From assembly GCA_024280835.1 (NCBI GenBank), contig JAJRPJ010000010.1, positions 450,239 to 514,238 on the forward strand: a stretch of 64,000 bases of DNA, given 5' to 3'. The translations under genes were made by a program, and so were the position numbers. Below, one piece after another: positions 54,092 through 63,712 of the stretch. The notes beneath the pieces were generated by a model. The model was not told where the DNA came from. It saw nothing but the letters and a program-made list of their open reading frames with translations, and did not search any database. The DNA comes from Candidatus Zixiibacteriota bacterium. Lineage in GTDB: Bacteria; Zixibacteria; MSB-5A5; GN15; JACZUZ01. Numbering within the stretch: the first letter of the stretch is position 1; each line of letters starts with the position of its first letter.

Positions 54092-56129
54092 CTCTAGTAA
54101 AGCAATTCAATTGAGCATGGTCGGTGGTTTTCTCACTGTCGCGCTGATAACCTTGCCCCTCTTTCATGAAACTGGAAGGTTGTGGGGTGTGGATAGTGCG
54201 AAGTACCTACCCAGTATGTGGAAAAATATTTATATCCTTGCTTGGGTAATTATAGTTTCACTTGGGTTTAAAGCTGTCAATCGCAAAACGCTTTCGCTGC
54301 CTTTCTTACACGCAGGTCAGCAAATGCTGGAAAGGCATCTAACGGCGTTTGTTGTTGTGATGGGAGTTATGTCGATGGGCATATTTTATCTGCTTAGATC
54401 AGAGGTACACTTTCTTGGCGACGGATATACATTGCTTTCGGTATTTAGCTCTGAAAATGCGTTGTATATGCAATTCATGAAGAGTACAGAGGTCGGCTCA
54501 ACTTACGTGATTAGAGGGCTTCTATGGCTACGAGGTAGTTATGGTGAGTCAGCATCAGAATCTGCATTTCAATTTCTATCTGTCTTGTCTGGCGGCATAG
54601 TTTTTTGGAATATTGCAGTCTTGGCAAAGACATTGTTTACTTCACTTTTTGAACGTGTACTATTTACGCTTGCCTTATGTATGACTCCTATAGTATTACT
54701 ATTTTTCGGATATGTTGAGTTCTATCCTTTTCTGTGGGTATTTCTGACTATGTTTATAGTAGTATCGGTTCGGTCATTGAAAAACGGTTCTTCAGTTATC
54801 CCAGCTCTACTTCTACTTGGTTTCGCGTCTTTTCTCCATCTAAGTGCAACTTCTTTTGGACTAGGAGCAGCATACTTGTTATTTCTTCGCATGTCTGAAA
54901 CCTATAGTCCAAAAGTTAAAAGAAAAATTTGTTGGACCGTTTTAGTGATGTCTGGGGCTGTTACTATTGCTGTTATTTACTTTATTAGTAATTCTTTTTG
55001 GGCTAGTAGCGCTGTACTCCTTCCCCTTTTTGAAGGTAGGCAAGAGGATATCAATTACAGTATCTTTAGCTTCAAGCACGTTTATGATATTTTGAACTTA
55101 GCGATTCTAATGTTGCCTGCCCTGTTGATTGTTTTGCCACTTGCGTTTGTTGTCCGAAACCCATTCAAGGACAGAGTAAATCTTTTCCTTCTCCTTTGTG
55201 GGATTGGTGGAGCAATCTTTCTCTTTACGATTGATCCTCGTTTGGGTATGGCGCGCGATTGGGATTTGATGTCATTTACTATACTGCCATTCAATATATT
55301 ACTGTTGAAACTGGCCTTAACATTTTCATATGAATCAGGCCGCCGTTTAGCTCTAATAATTGTTTTTGCGAATGTCTTAGGAACAGTTGGCTATGTTTGG
55401 TCAAACACTAATGCCGTTTCTGCTGAACAGCGATTCCGCGACTTGCTCATTATGGATTCTGAAAAAAGTCGGAGTGGTTGGTATATTTGGCGTTCGTATT
55501 ATCGCTCACTTGGTGAATATGAAATAGGTGACATAGGGCTTAAGAAAGTGCAACATTCATTTCCTGCTTACGCTATGGCGAGCAAAGCGTATGAATTGAT
55601 TGAGCGCAAGCAATTGGATAGCGCACATATCCTGTTGGAAAAAGTGATGATGATTGATTCCATGACTACAGAGGCAAACCTCCTGTCTGCAGTTTATTGG
55701 GGGAGAGCCGGTGAACGTGATAAGGCCGAAAAATACTTCACAAGAGTTCACCAATTAGATCCTGTCAACTTGGGCCACTACCTCCACAAGTTCAATTTCT
55801 ATGCAGACGACCGAAATGACTCTGCAGCAATTAATGTTGCTCGCAAAGGGCTTCATTTATATCCAGAAAACCTTGCACTCAATCGCAAACTTGGAGTATT
55901 TTTGGCCTTAACTGGCAGATTTGAATCTGCGGAAGAACAGGCGAATATGCTAGAGAGGATTGCCCCAACATACTATGGCGCCTACCAGATTTATACTATT
56001 GTTGCGGTGGGGAATGGCGATGAGGCTACCGCTAGAAAACGGTTGAGACGGTTTGTTCAGTTTTGCAATGGTTGTGATGTGTATGCGGCAATGAAATCTA
56101 GATTTGGCTATTTACTTACCAATGAATAA
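54087..56129 (+). CDS. Polytopic membrane protein with C-terminal TPR repeats
   Basis: I do not recognise a named family for this 680-residue protein. About twelve helices fill residues 8-440. An early extracytoplasmic motif VHFLGDGYTLLSVFSSEN near 110-128 and a later ARDWDLMSFTILPFNILLL near 390-410 are the most distinctive segments. TPR repeats cover about 485-665 (ILLEKVMMIDSMTTEANLLSAVYWGRAG). The layout resembles the preceding GT-C/TPR gene and the two share a leader, so an envelope glycan role is plausible. Codon choice is visibly more A/T-rich than the neighbours, hinting at a different origin. It overlaps the MATE gene by 8 bases. Confidence 0.6.
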   Translation: MNSSKAIQLSMVGGFLTVALITLPLFHETGRLWGVDSAKYLPSMWKNIYILAWVIIVSLGFKAVNRKTLSLPFLHAGQQMLERHLTAFVVVMGVMSMGIFYLLRSEVHFLGDGYTLLSVFSSENALYMQFMKSTEVGSTYVIRGLLWLRGSYGESASESAFQFLSVLSGGIVFWNIAVLAKTLFTSLFERVLFTLALCMTPIVLLFFGYVEFYPFLWVFLTMFIVVSVRSLKNGSSVIPALLLLGFASFLHLSATSFGLGAAYLLFLRMSETYSPKVKRKICWTVLVMSGAVTIAVIYFISNSFWASSAVLLPLFEGRQEDINYSIFSFKHVYDILNLAILMLPALLIVLPLAFVVRNPFKDRVNLFLLLCGIGGAIFLFTIDPRLGMARDWDLMSFTILPFNILLLKLALTFSYESGRRLALIIVFANVLGTVGYVWSNTNAVSAEQRFRDLLIMDSEKSRSGWYIWRSYYRSLGEYEIGDIGLKKVQHSFPAYAMASKAYELIERKQLDSAHILLEKVMMIDSMTTEANLLSAVYWGRAGERDKAEKYFTRVHQLDPVNLGHYLHKFNFYADDRNDSAAINVARKGLHLYPENLALNRKLGVFLALTGRFESAEEQANMLERIAPTYYGAYQIYTIVAVGNGDEATARKRLRRFVQFCNGCDVYAAMKSRFGYLLTNE

Positions 56130-57489
56130 CGAGAAGTCTACTACCGATCATACCTCTGGATCAATCATCAAAGCCATCATCAGCATGGGCGCTCCTTCAA
56201 TGCTGGGTTTCATGGCCACTCACATTTACACTATGGTTGACACATGGTGGGTCTCGCAATTACCAGGCAGTCAGTCGGCCGTTGCAGGGCTTGTCGTCTT
56301 TAATAATATCATGTGGTTCTTTGGCTCGATAAATGTCATGGTCGGGGCAGGGTCGGTAGCTGTCATCTCCAGACGCTATGGCGAAAAGCGATTCGATCTT
56401 GCCGAAAAAGCCATCAAAGAAACTTTCCTCATGAAATTCGTCGCTGGCGCTCTCTTTGGAACACTAGGCCTAACCTTTCTCACACAATTCGTAACTATCG
56501 CAGGCGCCACAGGTCAAATGCAGGCCTACAGTGTCGACTACGGCGCCATAATGTTCTGGGGGATGCCGTTTGCCTTTGTCGCTTTCTCAGTGTTCACCGC
56601 CTTGCGAAGCATCGCCAACCCCAAGATGGCGATGAACGTGATGCTTGCTTCAACTGCGCTAAATCTGATTCTCGATCCAATCTTGATTTTCGGCTATCTA
56701 GGGTTCCCAGCGATGGGAATTCAAGGCGCCGCTTACGCCTCGGTCATATCCTATATCATGGTTGTCATAGTCGGCGTAATTATTTTCTTCGGCGGATTTG
56801 CAAATTTGCGCCTGCGCTTGTTTTCGAAAACAAAGCTCGGCCTAAGCACAATGTGGCATATGCTAAGAATCGGTTTGCCGTCATGGGTTTCGTCCGCCAC
56901 AGACTCAGGGATGCGACTAGCGCTAACTCCGCTCGTTGCTCTCTATGGTGAACGTGTTGTCGCCGCTTATGGCATTGGCTTGCAAGTTGTCGGATTCGGA
57001 ATAATGTTGGTCGTCGGAATCGGACTCGGACTCAGCGCGCTGATCGGCCACACTATCGGTGTCGGTAAGCTTGAACGCGCTCGCAAAACTGGTGACCGTG
57101 CGCTAGCGCTCGCCGCCAGTATCATGACCATCCTCGGAATCGCTGTTTATGTCTTTGCTCGTCAATTCGCAGAGTTATACTTCACTGACCTCGAAACAAT
57201 CCGTGAAACCGTAGACATTTTGCGTGTCTTCGCTTTTGGTTTCCCAATTTGGGGTGTCTGGATAATGCTTGAAGGACTATTCGGGGGGGTAGGGATGAAC
57301 AAACCTGCCATGCTCGTCAGTCTGGTTCAGGCCTTCGTCCTCCAAATTCCAATGGCCTATCTATTGGTCAAATTCTACAACGCCAGTCCTCATTCACTAT
57401 GGATTTCAGTTATCTTAATCGCCTATGTCTCTACGATTGGTTTTTGGCTATATTATCGACGCGGAACATGGCTCCATGCGAAAGTCTAA
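56122..57489 (+). CDS. MATE family efflux transporter
   Basis: The 455-residue protein has twelve helices in two related halves. MATE features include GAPSMLGFMATHIYTMVDTWWVSQLPG near 18-45, ALRSIANPKMAMNVMLASTALNLILDPILIFG near 158-190 and LRIGLPSWVSSATDSGMRLALTPLV near 247-272. These proteins export cationic or aromatic compounds in exchange for Na+ or H+; the substrate here is unknown. I start at the ATG at 56122, which overlaps the previous stop; an in-frame ATG at 56104 is possible. Confidence 0.93.
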   Translation: MNNEKSTTDHTSGSIIKAIISMGAPSMLGFMATHIYTMVDTWWVSQLPGSQSAVAGLVVFNNIMWFFGSINVMVGAGSVAVISRRYGEKRFDLAEKAIKETFLMKFVAGALFGTLGLTFLTQFVTIAGATGQMQAYSVDYGAIMFWGMPFAFVAFSVFTALRSIANPKMAMNVMLASTALNLILDPILIFGYLGFPAMGIQGAAYASVISYIMVVIVGVIIFFGGFANLRLRLFSKTKLGLSTMWHMLRIGLPSWVSSATDSGMRLALTPLVALYGERVVAAYGIGLQVVGFGIMLVVGIGLGLSALIGHTIGVGKLERARKTGDRALALAASIMTILGIAVYVFARQFAELYFTDLETIRETVDILRVFAFGFPIWGVWIMLEGLFGGVGMNKPAMLVSLVQAFVLQIPMAYLLVKFYNASPHSLWISVILIAYVSTIGFWLYYRRGTWLHAKV

Positions 57490-57541
57490 AATAACTGACA
57501 CAAATGCTATCGAACCAATAACAACAAACCAAGCCCTTCGA

Positions 57542-60097
57542 ATGAGAAATAGAATGACAAAAACACGGACTCGTTTCAAATACACGTTGTTGATATTAGT
57601 AGCGTTGCTGACACTTTCAGTTAATTCATCTGCAAAGACAGCCAAGGGCGACAAAGAAGAGTCATCAATTTCGACCATCACAAATAAAGTAGCGAATGCT
57701 ACAAAGGTCGAAGGTTTCTATACTTATTATTACAATCCCAGCTCTGGACAAATCTGGCTACAAATAGATAATCTCGACGAAGAGTTTCTTTATGTCAGCT
57801 CACTTCGCACAGGTCTAGGCTCGAACCCTGTTGGCCTAGACAGAGGTCAGCTCGGCGGAGAACACATCGTAAAGTTCGTTCGTTTCGGCCCAAAAGTTCT
57901 TTTGCTACAGCCGAATCTAGATTACCGCGCCGACACCGACAATCCAGCCGAGAAACGCGCAGTAGAGGAGTCATTCGCTCAATCAGTTCTCTGGGGCGGT
58001 GAAATAATAGCCGAAGAAAACGGGGCAGTCTTGGTTAATATAACTGACTTCCTCCTGCGCGACGCCCATGATGTCATCGGCTCACTATCTGCCAGAGAAC
58101 AAGGTTCTTTTTCGCTCGAAAAATCCCGAAGCGCGATTGACCCGAATTCCTGTAAAGCATTTCCACAAAACACAGAGTTCGAAGCGCTCCTAACTTTCTC
58201 TGGTTCTAAGCCGGGCCCTCATGTACGAGAGACAACACCTTCACCAAATTCCGTATCACTACGGCAACATCACTCCTTCGTCAAGCTCCCAGACAACAAC
58301 TACACTCCGCGCAAATTTGACCCACGCGCAGGTGTCTTCGCCATTGACTATCTTGATTTTGCTACTCCTCTAGATGAATCCCTCCGCAAAAGACTAATAG
58401 TCCGTCACCGTCTCAACAAACAAGACCCCTTAGCAGAAATATCAGATCCAATAGAACCAATCATCTACTACATCGACCCTGGCGCTCCCGAACCAGTTCG
58501 CAGCGCCTTGCTCGGCGGGGCCAGTTGGTGGGAAGAGGCCTTTGTTGCGGCCGGTTTTTCAAATGCCTTCCGTGTCGAAGTCTTGCCCGACACTGCTGAT
58601 GCCCTCGATGTCCGCTACAATGTCATCCAATGGGTGCATCGCTCGACTCGAGGCTGGTCATATGGTGGCTCAGTGATTGACCCCCGCACAGGCGAAATCA
58701 TTAAGGGGCATGTTTCTCTCGGCTCACTCAGAGTTCGTCAAGACAGATTAATAGTCGAAGGACTAGCGCCGCTTTTCACTGGAGGAAGTAATTCCCATGC
58801 CCAATGCGAAATCGGTCAGTCTCCTTTTGCGAGTACATTGTCAAATACATTCGCACACTTATCTTCAGTCGATGAAGCTGTCGATGTCGCCTTAGCTCGC
58901 ATTCGTCAGCTAAGCGCCCATGAAGTCGGTCACACTCTCGGCTTGGCCCACAATTTCGCCGCCAGTACCTATAACCGTCAATCAGTTATGGATTACCCCG
59001 CGCCATTCGCCAAAATAGTTGGTGACACTGCCTTAGATTTATCAGAAGCATATTCTGTTGGCATAGGGGAGTGGGACAAAATAGCAATTCGCTACGCCTA
59101 CACCGACTTTCAAACGGGTCTCAACGAAGACTCTGCTCTTGGAGAAATCATTAACGAATCAATCGACCGCAATCTCTTGTTCATCACTGACGCTGGAGCT
59201 CGCGCATCTGGTTCGTCGCATCCACTGGCCTCACTATGGGACAATGGCGCCGACCCGATTGCTGAATTATCGCGCATGCTAGCTGTGCGCAAAATCGCTC
59301 TTAACAATTTTAGCGAAAGCAACCTACGTAATAGAGAGCCACTCTCAGAACTGCAAAACACTCTTGCGCCACTCTACCTTTCACATAGGTTCCAAATCGC
59401 CGCTACCGCCAAATCACTAGGTGGATTACTCTACACTTACAAAGTTCGCGGCGACAATCAATCCAATCCAGCGCCAGTTTCTCCGCAACGACAAAGACAG
59501 GCGCTGAATGTCTTACTAGAAACCCTAACACCAGAGGCGCTATCGTTGCCAAAAGGCATCGCCAGTTTAATCCCCCCAAGCGCCTACGGCTACGGAGCCA
59601 CACGCGAAACGTTTCCCAGTCGAGTTCGGGTCTTCGATCCACTAGGCATCGCTGAAATCGCCGCACGTATGACTATCAAATCAATTCTTCAATTCGAACG
59701 CGCTGGACGGATGCAAGCCCAGCATCAAGCGAATCCGAATTCGCCTTCATTCAAAGAAGCGCTGGAATTACTAGAGGAAAGTGTCTGGTCTTCACAAGAA
59801 CAATTAGAGCCACCTGACGCCGCTATCAAGCGAGTCGTACAGCGCGTTCTAGTCGAAGAGCTAATCAATTTAGCTTCAAACGAAAAGGCCACGAATGATG
59901 TCAAAGCCCTAAGCTCCGCTGCGCTCCGCAAGCTTGAAAACCGACTGCAAACATCTTCTCGACGAGATAGTGACATAATGCGCGCACATCGCGGTCTTCT
60001 GTGGGATACTATTACACGTTTTCTCTCGCGATCCCAAGAGCCAGCTTCTAAATCAAAGCCACTCTCGCCACCGCCTGGAAGCCCGATAGGCCAATAG
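57542..60097 (+). CDS. Secreted zinc metalloprotease (DUF5117/DUF4953-like)
   Basis: The 851-residue protein has a signal peptide (TLLILVALLTLSVNSSA) and an N-terminal DUF5117-type domain (YYNPSSGQIWLQIDNLDEEFLYVSSL near 63-88; LFLLQPNLDYRAD near 120). The metal-binding motif HEVGHTLGLAHNF lies near 459-471, with QSVMDYPAP soon after. This gluzincin/metzincin-like HExxHxxGxxH arrangement is typical of DUF4953 proteases in Bacteroidota and relatives. The ATG at 57542 is the best start by signal peptide length; ones at 57479 and 57554 are possible. It abuts the next gene. Confidence 0.85.
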   Translation: MRNRMTKTRTRFKYTLLILVALLTLSVNSSAKTAKGDKEESSISTITNKVANATKVEGFYTYYYNPSSGQIWLQIDNLDEEFLYVSSLRTGLGSNPVGLDRGQLGGEHIVKFVRFGPKVLLLQPNLDYRADTDNPAEKRAVEESFAQSVLWGGEIIAEENGAVLVNITDFLLRDAHDVIGSLSAREQGSFSLEKSRSAIDPNSCKAFPQNTEFEALLTFSGSKPGPHVRETTPSPNSVSLRQHHSFVKLPDNNYTPRKFDPRAGVFAIDYLDFATPLDESLRKRLIVRHRLNKQDPLAEISDPIEPIIYYIDPGAPEPVRSALLGGASWWEEAFVAAGFSNAFRVEVLPDTADALDVRYNVIQWVHRSTRGWSYGGSVIDPRTGEIIKGHVSLGSLRVRQDRLIVEGLAPLFTGGSNSHAQCEIGQSPFASTLSNTFAHLSSVDEAVDVALARIRQLSAHEVGHTLGLAHNFAASTYNRQSVMDYPAPFAKIVGDTALDLSEAYSVGIGEWDKIAIRYAYTDFQTGLNEDSALGEIINESIDRNLLFITDAGARASGSSHPLASLWDNGADPIAELSRMLAVRKIALNNFSESNLRNREPLSELQNTLAPLYLSHRFQIAATAKSLGGLLYTYKVRGDNQSNPAPVSPQRQRQALNVLLETLTPEALSLPKGIASLIPPSAYGYGATRETFPSRVRVFDPLGIAEIAARMTIKSILQFERAGRMQAQHQANPNSPSFKEALELLEESVWSSQEQLEPPDAAIKRVVQRVLVEELINLASNEKATNDVKALSSAALRKLENRLQTSSRRDSDIMRAHRGLLWDTITRFLSRSQEPASKSKPLSPPPGSPIGQ

Positions 60098-60109
60098 TTG
60101 GACAAACCA

Positions 60110-60988
60110 ATGTACAGAGCCCCAAAACTGCAAGTCGCAATCTTTTGCATCTTGACGCTGCTACTAAGCGCTAGTTGTTCCTCTAGCAATGAGACAACTT
60201 GGGAAACCCTCGACAATGGTCTTGAGCTTGGATCTTTCAATGTCACTATTCCAGAGTCGGACACCAAGGCTCGCATAATTGTCATGCGCATAGACCCGAC
60301 CCAATGGCGCCTAGAGTTAAGAGCACGCTCCCAGCAAGGCGGAGAAAACGACAAGAATGCTAAACAATGGGCTTTATCCGAAGAGTCCATTGACTCAAAT
60401 AGCGCAGGAAATATTGTAGCAGCTACCAATGCGGGAATGTTCAATACCGATTACATCTCCCACATCGGTTACATGCAGGTAGGCGAACACATCAACAATG
60501 CCCATATCCTCCGCAATAAATACTATTCTGCCGCTCTATTCGGAGCGTTAGAAGACACTCTGCCAGAGTTCCAGCTTATTGATTTGGATGAAACAGAATT
60601 AGAATCACTAAAAGACAAATACAGCTATGTCATACAAAATCTACGTCTGATAAAGTATCCCAGTGAAAACCGCTGGCAGGAGCAAGAAAGAAAATGGAGC
60701 GAGGCGGCGTTAGCGCAAGATGTCGATGGTAACGCTCTCTTTCTCTTTAGCAGAGAACCAATGACAATGTTCGAATTCAACGAAATTATTCTGAGCCTGC
60801 CACTAGAAATAGTCCGCGCCCAACACTTAGAGGGCGGACCTGAAGCACAATTGTATTTTCAAGTCGGTAAACATTCAGATGAGTTCACTGGCAGCTATGA
60901 ATCAAGTTTCAGTGATTTCTCAAAAGGAACCGCGTGGCCGATTCCCAATGTAATTGTCGTCAAACGGATTGAAATCGACCAGCAATAA
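60110..60988 (+). CDS. NAGPA/DUF2233-like lipoprotein (phosphodiester glycosidase family)
   Basis: The protein has 292 residues, a lipobox (LLSASC near 21) and a phosphodiester glycosidase (NAGPA) fold pattern: IVAATNAGMFN near 102, NLRLIKYP near 180, AALAQDVDGNALFLFSREPMT near 200-220, and RAQHLEGGPEAQLYF near 240-255, all of which fit the family. Members act on GlcNAc-phosphodiesters such as cell-wall or lipid-linked sugars. I start at the ATG at 60110; a TTG at 60098 is also open. It follows the metalloprotease without a real gap. Confidence 0.8.
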   Translation: MYRAPKLQVAIFCILTLLLSASCSSSNETTWETLDNGLELGSFNVTIPESDTKARIIVMRIDPTQWRLELRARSQQGGENDKNAKQWALSEESIDSNSAGNIVAATNAGMFNTDYISHIGYMQVGEHINNAHILRNKYYSAALFGALEDTLPEFQLIDLDETELESLKDKYSYVIQNLRLIKYPSENRWQEQERKWSEAALAQDVDGNALFLFSREPMTMFEFNEIILSLPLEIVRAQHLEGGPEAQLYFQVGKHSDEFTGSYESSFSDFSKGTAWPIPNVIVVKRIEIDQQ

Positions 60989-61150
60989 TGTCTTGCTTCC
61001 TCATGGACATGTAGTACTTTGAATGCAGCGTTCAGTATTACCTCACTTTGACCGCAAAAATTCGACCGCTACATAGACCACAGATATGTACAAATCGCCA
61101 GTAACCCTCAACTGGTAATCACAGTTTGACCCACTCGAAAAGGGGAACGG

Positions 61151-63400
61151 ATGTTCAACAGCAAAAATAAGAATCTATTGAGAATAAGCGCCACTCTCGC
61201 TCTCACTATTGCCACAACACTAGCGGGAGTTCTCAGTCCTACGCTAACGGCAAACGCTTCCGAAAGCCCTATCGCAAAAATCACGGTAACTCCGCAAGAT
61301 AAGCGCCAGTTTGCACGCATCTTCTCAGGTGAATTCGATGTGATTGAGTTTCATGAACAAGATTTTGTCATCTATGCCAACCCAGCGCAACAAAAGCGTC
61401 TTCAAGAATACGGCATCCCATTCACAATTGAGATTCAAAATATGTCCACTTTCTACAAAGATAGATTCCTCAGCGAACAACCTTTGCAGGGTGGAGCCCA
61501 ACTAAGTACCATGGGTGGCTATGAGACATTCTCTGAAATCGTTGCGCACATAGATTCAACTGTCGCTGCCAATCCATCAATCATGACCGCCAAATTCAGC
61601 ATCGGACAATCACTGGAAGGCCGCGATCTTTGGGTCATAAAAATTTCCGATAATCCAGCAATGGACGAGAGTGAACCAGAAGTCCTCCTAGCGTCACTAA
61701 TGCACGCGCGTGAACCGGCTGGAGCCGCGGTAACTTTAGCAGTGATGGACTACTTAGTTTCTAACTACGGCTCAGACCCATTTGTCACTAATCTAGTCGA
61801 CACTCGAGAGATATTTATTCTACCAGTCGTTAATCCTGACGGATATGTCTATAACGAACTGACAAATCCAGGCGGCGGGGGATTGTGGCGAAAAAACCGC
61901 CGCCCAATTGGTGTCGATACAGGTGTCGATCTAAACCGTAACCATGACTCGCATTGGGGCTACAATGATATAGGAAGCTCGCCAGTCCCAGCATCGCAAA
62001 CCTATCGCGGAACTGCGCCATTCTCAGAGCCAGAAACACAAGCCCTAAGCGCCTTCATACTCTCTCGCAATTTTTCCGTAATTCACAATCACCATTCTTA
62101 TTCGAATCTCGAACTATGGCCACTGGGTTATGATCGTTTCTATTCTGTCGACGAAGATGTTTTTCAGGCCATCGGCGACTCACTCACTCAAGACAATGGT
62201 TATGTCCCCTCAATTGGTTGGGATTTATACCCGACTAATGGCGAAGCCGATGACTGGGCCTACACCGCGCTAAATATCCTCTCTTTTACATCAGAAATTG
62301 GCGACAACTTCGACGGTTTCTGGGCTGCCCCATCACGGATACCCATTCTCATCGCCGAAAACATCCAACCCGACTTATTCTTGATAAGCATAGCGGACAA
62401 CCCGCGTAAGGTAGGTCCGCCACGCTCCCCAGTCCTGTCAGCCACCCCTGACACTTCCACCGATGGCAACCTAAGTCTAGCCTGGGCTGACAATGACATC
62501 TATAACCCTGGCGCTTCATACGATGTCACAGAGCTAACCGGTTATGCTCGTCTAACTGATGATGCCGAGCTCGACAACTCCTACTGGACGAAAGAACGCT
62601 TTTCGCTCTCCAGCGTCCGTAAGCATAGTGGCGCTTTCTCATGGAAAGCCAATAGTGTCAATCGTGGTTATCACTGGCTAACATCTGTCACTCCAGTTCG
62701 AATTCAAACCAATGATTCGCTCAAGTTTTGGACTTGGTTTAACATTGAAACCGATTGGGACTATTTCTATGTCCAAGTCTCAACTGATGGCGGCTTTATT
62801 TATGACAACGTGGCCCATCCAACTCTGTCTACCAACACTAACCCCAATGGACAGAACCTCGGCAATGGAATCACTGGCCCGTCTGGTGGTTGGATAGAAG
62901 TAGCTTTTGATATGAGTCTCTATGTCGGGCAGTATATCCATCTACGACTGGCCTATTACACTGACCTGGGGTTCTTAGAGGAGGGGATCTACATCGATGA
63001 TATCAATCTTGTAGATTTCTACGGCTCCTCAACGCCTGCGGCGCTTGGTGTCACAGCTACCAATGTCGATCTCAGTGGAAAGCTCGCTGGTGATTATTAT
63101 TATATCGTCCAGTCTATCGACGCCGAAAATCAAACAGGCCGCAATTCGAATATTGTCAAAGTTACTGTTGATACTGGTTGTTGCGATAACCCAGGTGATG
63201 CCAATCATGACGGCTCCTTCAATATAGCAGATGTTACCTTTGGCATAACTCGAATCTTCGGTAGCGGACCTGCGCCATTCTGTCAAGATGAAGCCGATGC
63301 CAATGGAGATGATACTTTTAACATCGCCGATGTCACTTTCGGTATTGCTAGAATATTCTCTAGTGGGCCTGCGCCGATTTGTGGAAACACGGGAACCTAA
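61151..63400 (+). CDS. Secreted M14 zinc carboxypeptidase with dockerin
   Basis: This secreted enzyme of 749 residues has a signal peptide (cleavage near ANA-SES) and an M14 catalytic domain: metal ligands in HAREPAGA near 184, DLNRNHDSHWG near 259-269, the metal His in IHNHHSYSNLELW near 310-322 and the catalytic Glu in LSFTSEIGD near 377-385. A jelly-roll-like module (about 470-640) and a fibronectin-like stretch follow. The end is a dockerin made of two calcium-loop repeats (GDANHDGSFNIADVTFG and ADANGDDTFNIADVTFG, about 678-745). GGGGAACGG precedes the ATG. Dockerins bind cohesins; none is in the window. Confidence 0.93.
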   Translation: MFNSKNKNLLRISATLALTIATTLAGVLSPTLTANASESPIAKITVTPQDKRQFARIFSGEFDVIEFHEQDFVIYANPAQQKRLQEYGIPFTIEIQNMSTFYKDRFLSEQPLQGGAQLSTMGGYETFSEIVAHIDSTVAANPSIMTAKFSIGQSLEGRDLWVIKISDNPAMDESEPEVLLASLMHAREPAGAAVTLAVMDYLVSNYGSDPFVTNLVDTREIFILPVVNPDGYVYNELTNPGGGGLWRKNRRPIGVDTGVDLNRNHDSHWGYNDIGSSPVPASQTYRGTAPFSEPETQALSAFILSRNFSVIHNHHSYSNLELWPLGYDRFYSVDEDVFQAIGDSLTQDNGYVPSIGWDLYPTNGEADDWAYTALNILSFTSEIGDNFDGFWAAPSRIPILIAENIQPDLFLISIADNPRKVGPPRSPVLSATPDTSTDGNLSLAWADNDIYNPGASYDVTELTGYARLTDDAELDNSYWTKERFSLSSVRKHSGAFSWKANSVNRGYHWLTSVTPVRIQTNDSLKFWTWFNIETDWDYFYVQVSTDGGFIYDNVAHPTLSTNTNPNGQNLGNGITGPSGGWIEVAFDMSLYVGQYIHLRLAYYTDLGFLEEGIYIDDINLVDFYGSSTPAALGVTATNVDLSGKLAGDYYYIVQSIDAENQTGRNSNIVKVTVDTGCCDNPGDANHDGSFNIADVTFGITRIFGSGPAPFCQDEADANGDDTFNIADVTFGIARIFSSGPAPICGNTGT

Positions 63401-63712
63401 AACGTGTCATAGAAGACCACTATAGCTTGCCAAGGCACATAAACCAACTACGTCTGGTTTCTCCAGATTCGAATGCAGTTGCGAATAAGTAGCTTGACAA
63501 TACCACCTATGTGGCTATCTTAATTAGTAGCACTATTGTCAGAGAGACTGACTAAGACGGGTCTAATTTACTTCTTCAGATACTTTCACATCCTAATGCT
63601 GTCTGGCAATTAATCCTGTACCAGGATAGAGCTACTTGTGATTCAACATATTCATACAATGTCACGTTCCTCAAAACTAGCTTTGCTAGCATAAATCGAC
63701 TCGGGGAGACCG
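63401..63712 (+). promoter_or_regulatory. 312-base intergenic region with one good promoter
   Basis: TTGACA (63494-63499), a 16-base spacer and TATCTT (63516-63521) make a likely promoter, which would give the next gene a leader of about 185 bases. A small hairpin (CTAGC TTT GCTAG, 63677-63689) lies near the end of that leader, followed by GGGGAGA as a ribosome binding site at about 63703. I see no gene or terminator in the region. Confidence 0.5.

Noticed and set aside
56313..56951. Overlapping plus-strand frame inside the MATE gene
   Set aside because: The MATE frame is strongly conserved; the alternative frame is rich in Arg, His and Cys as expected from a shifted frame.
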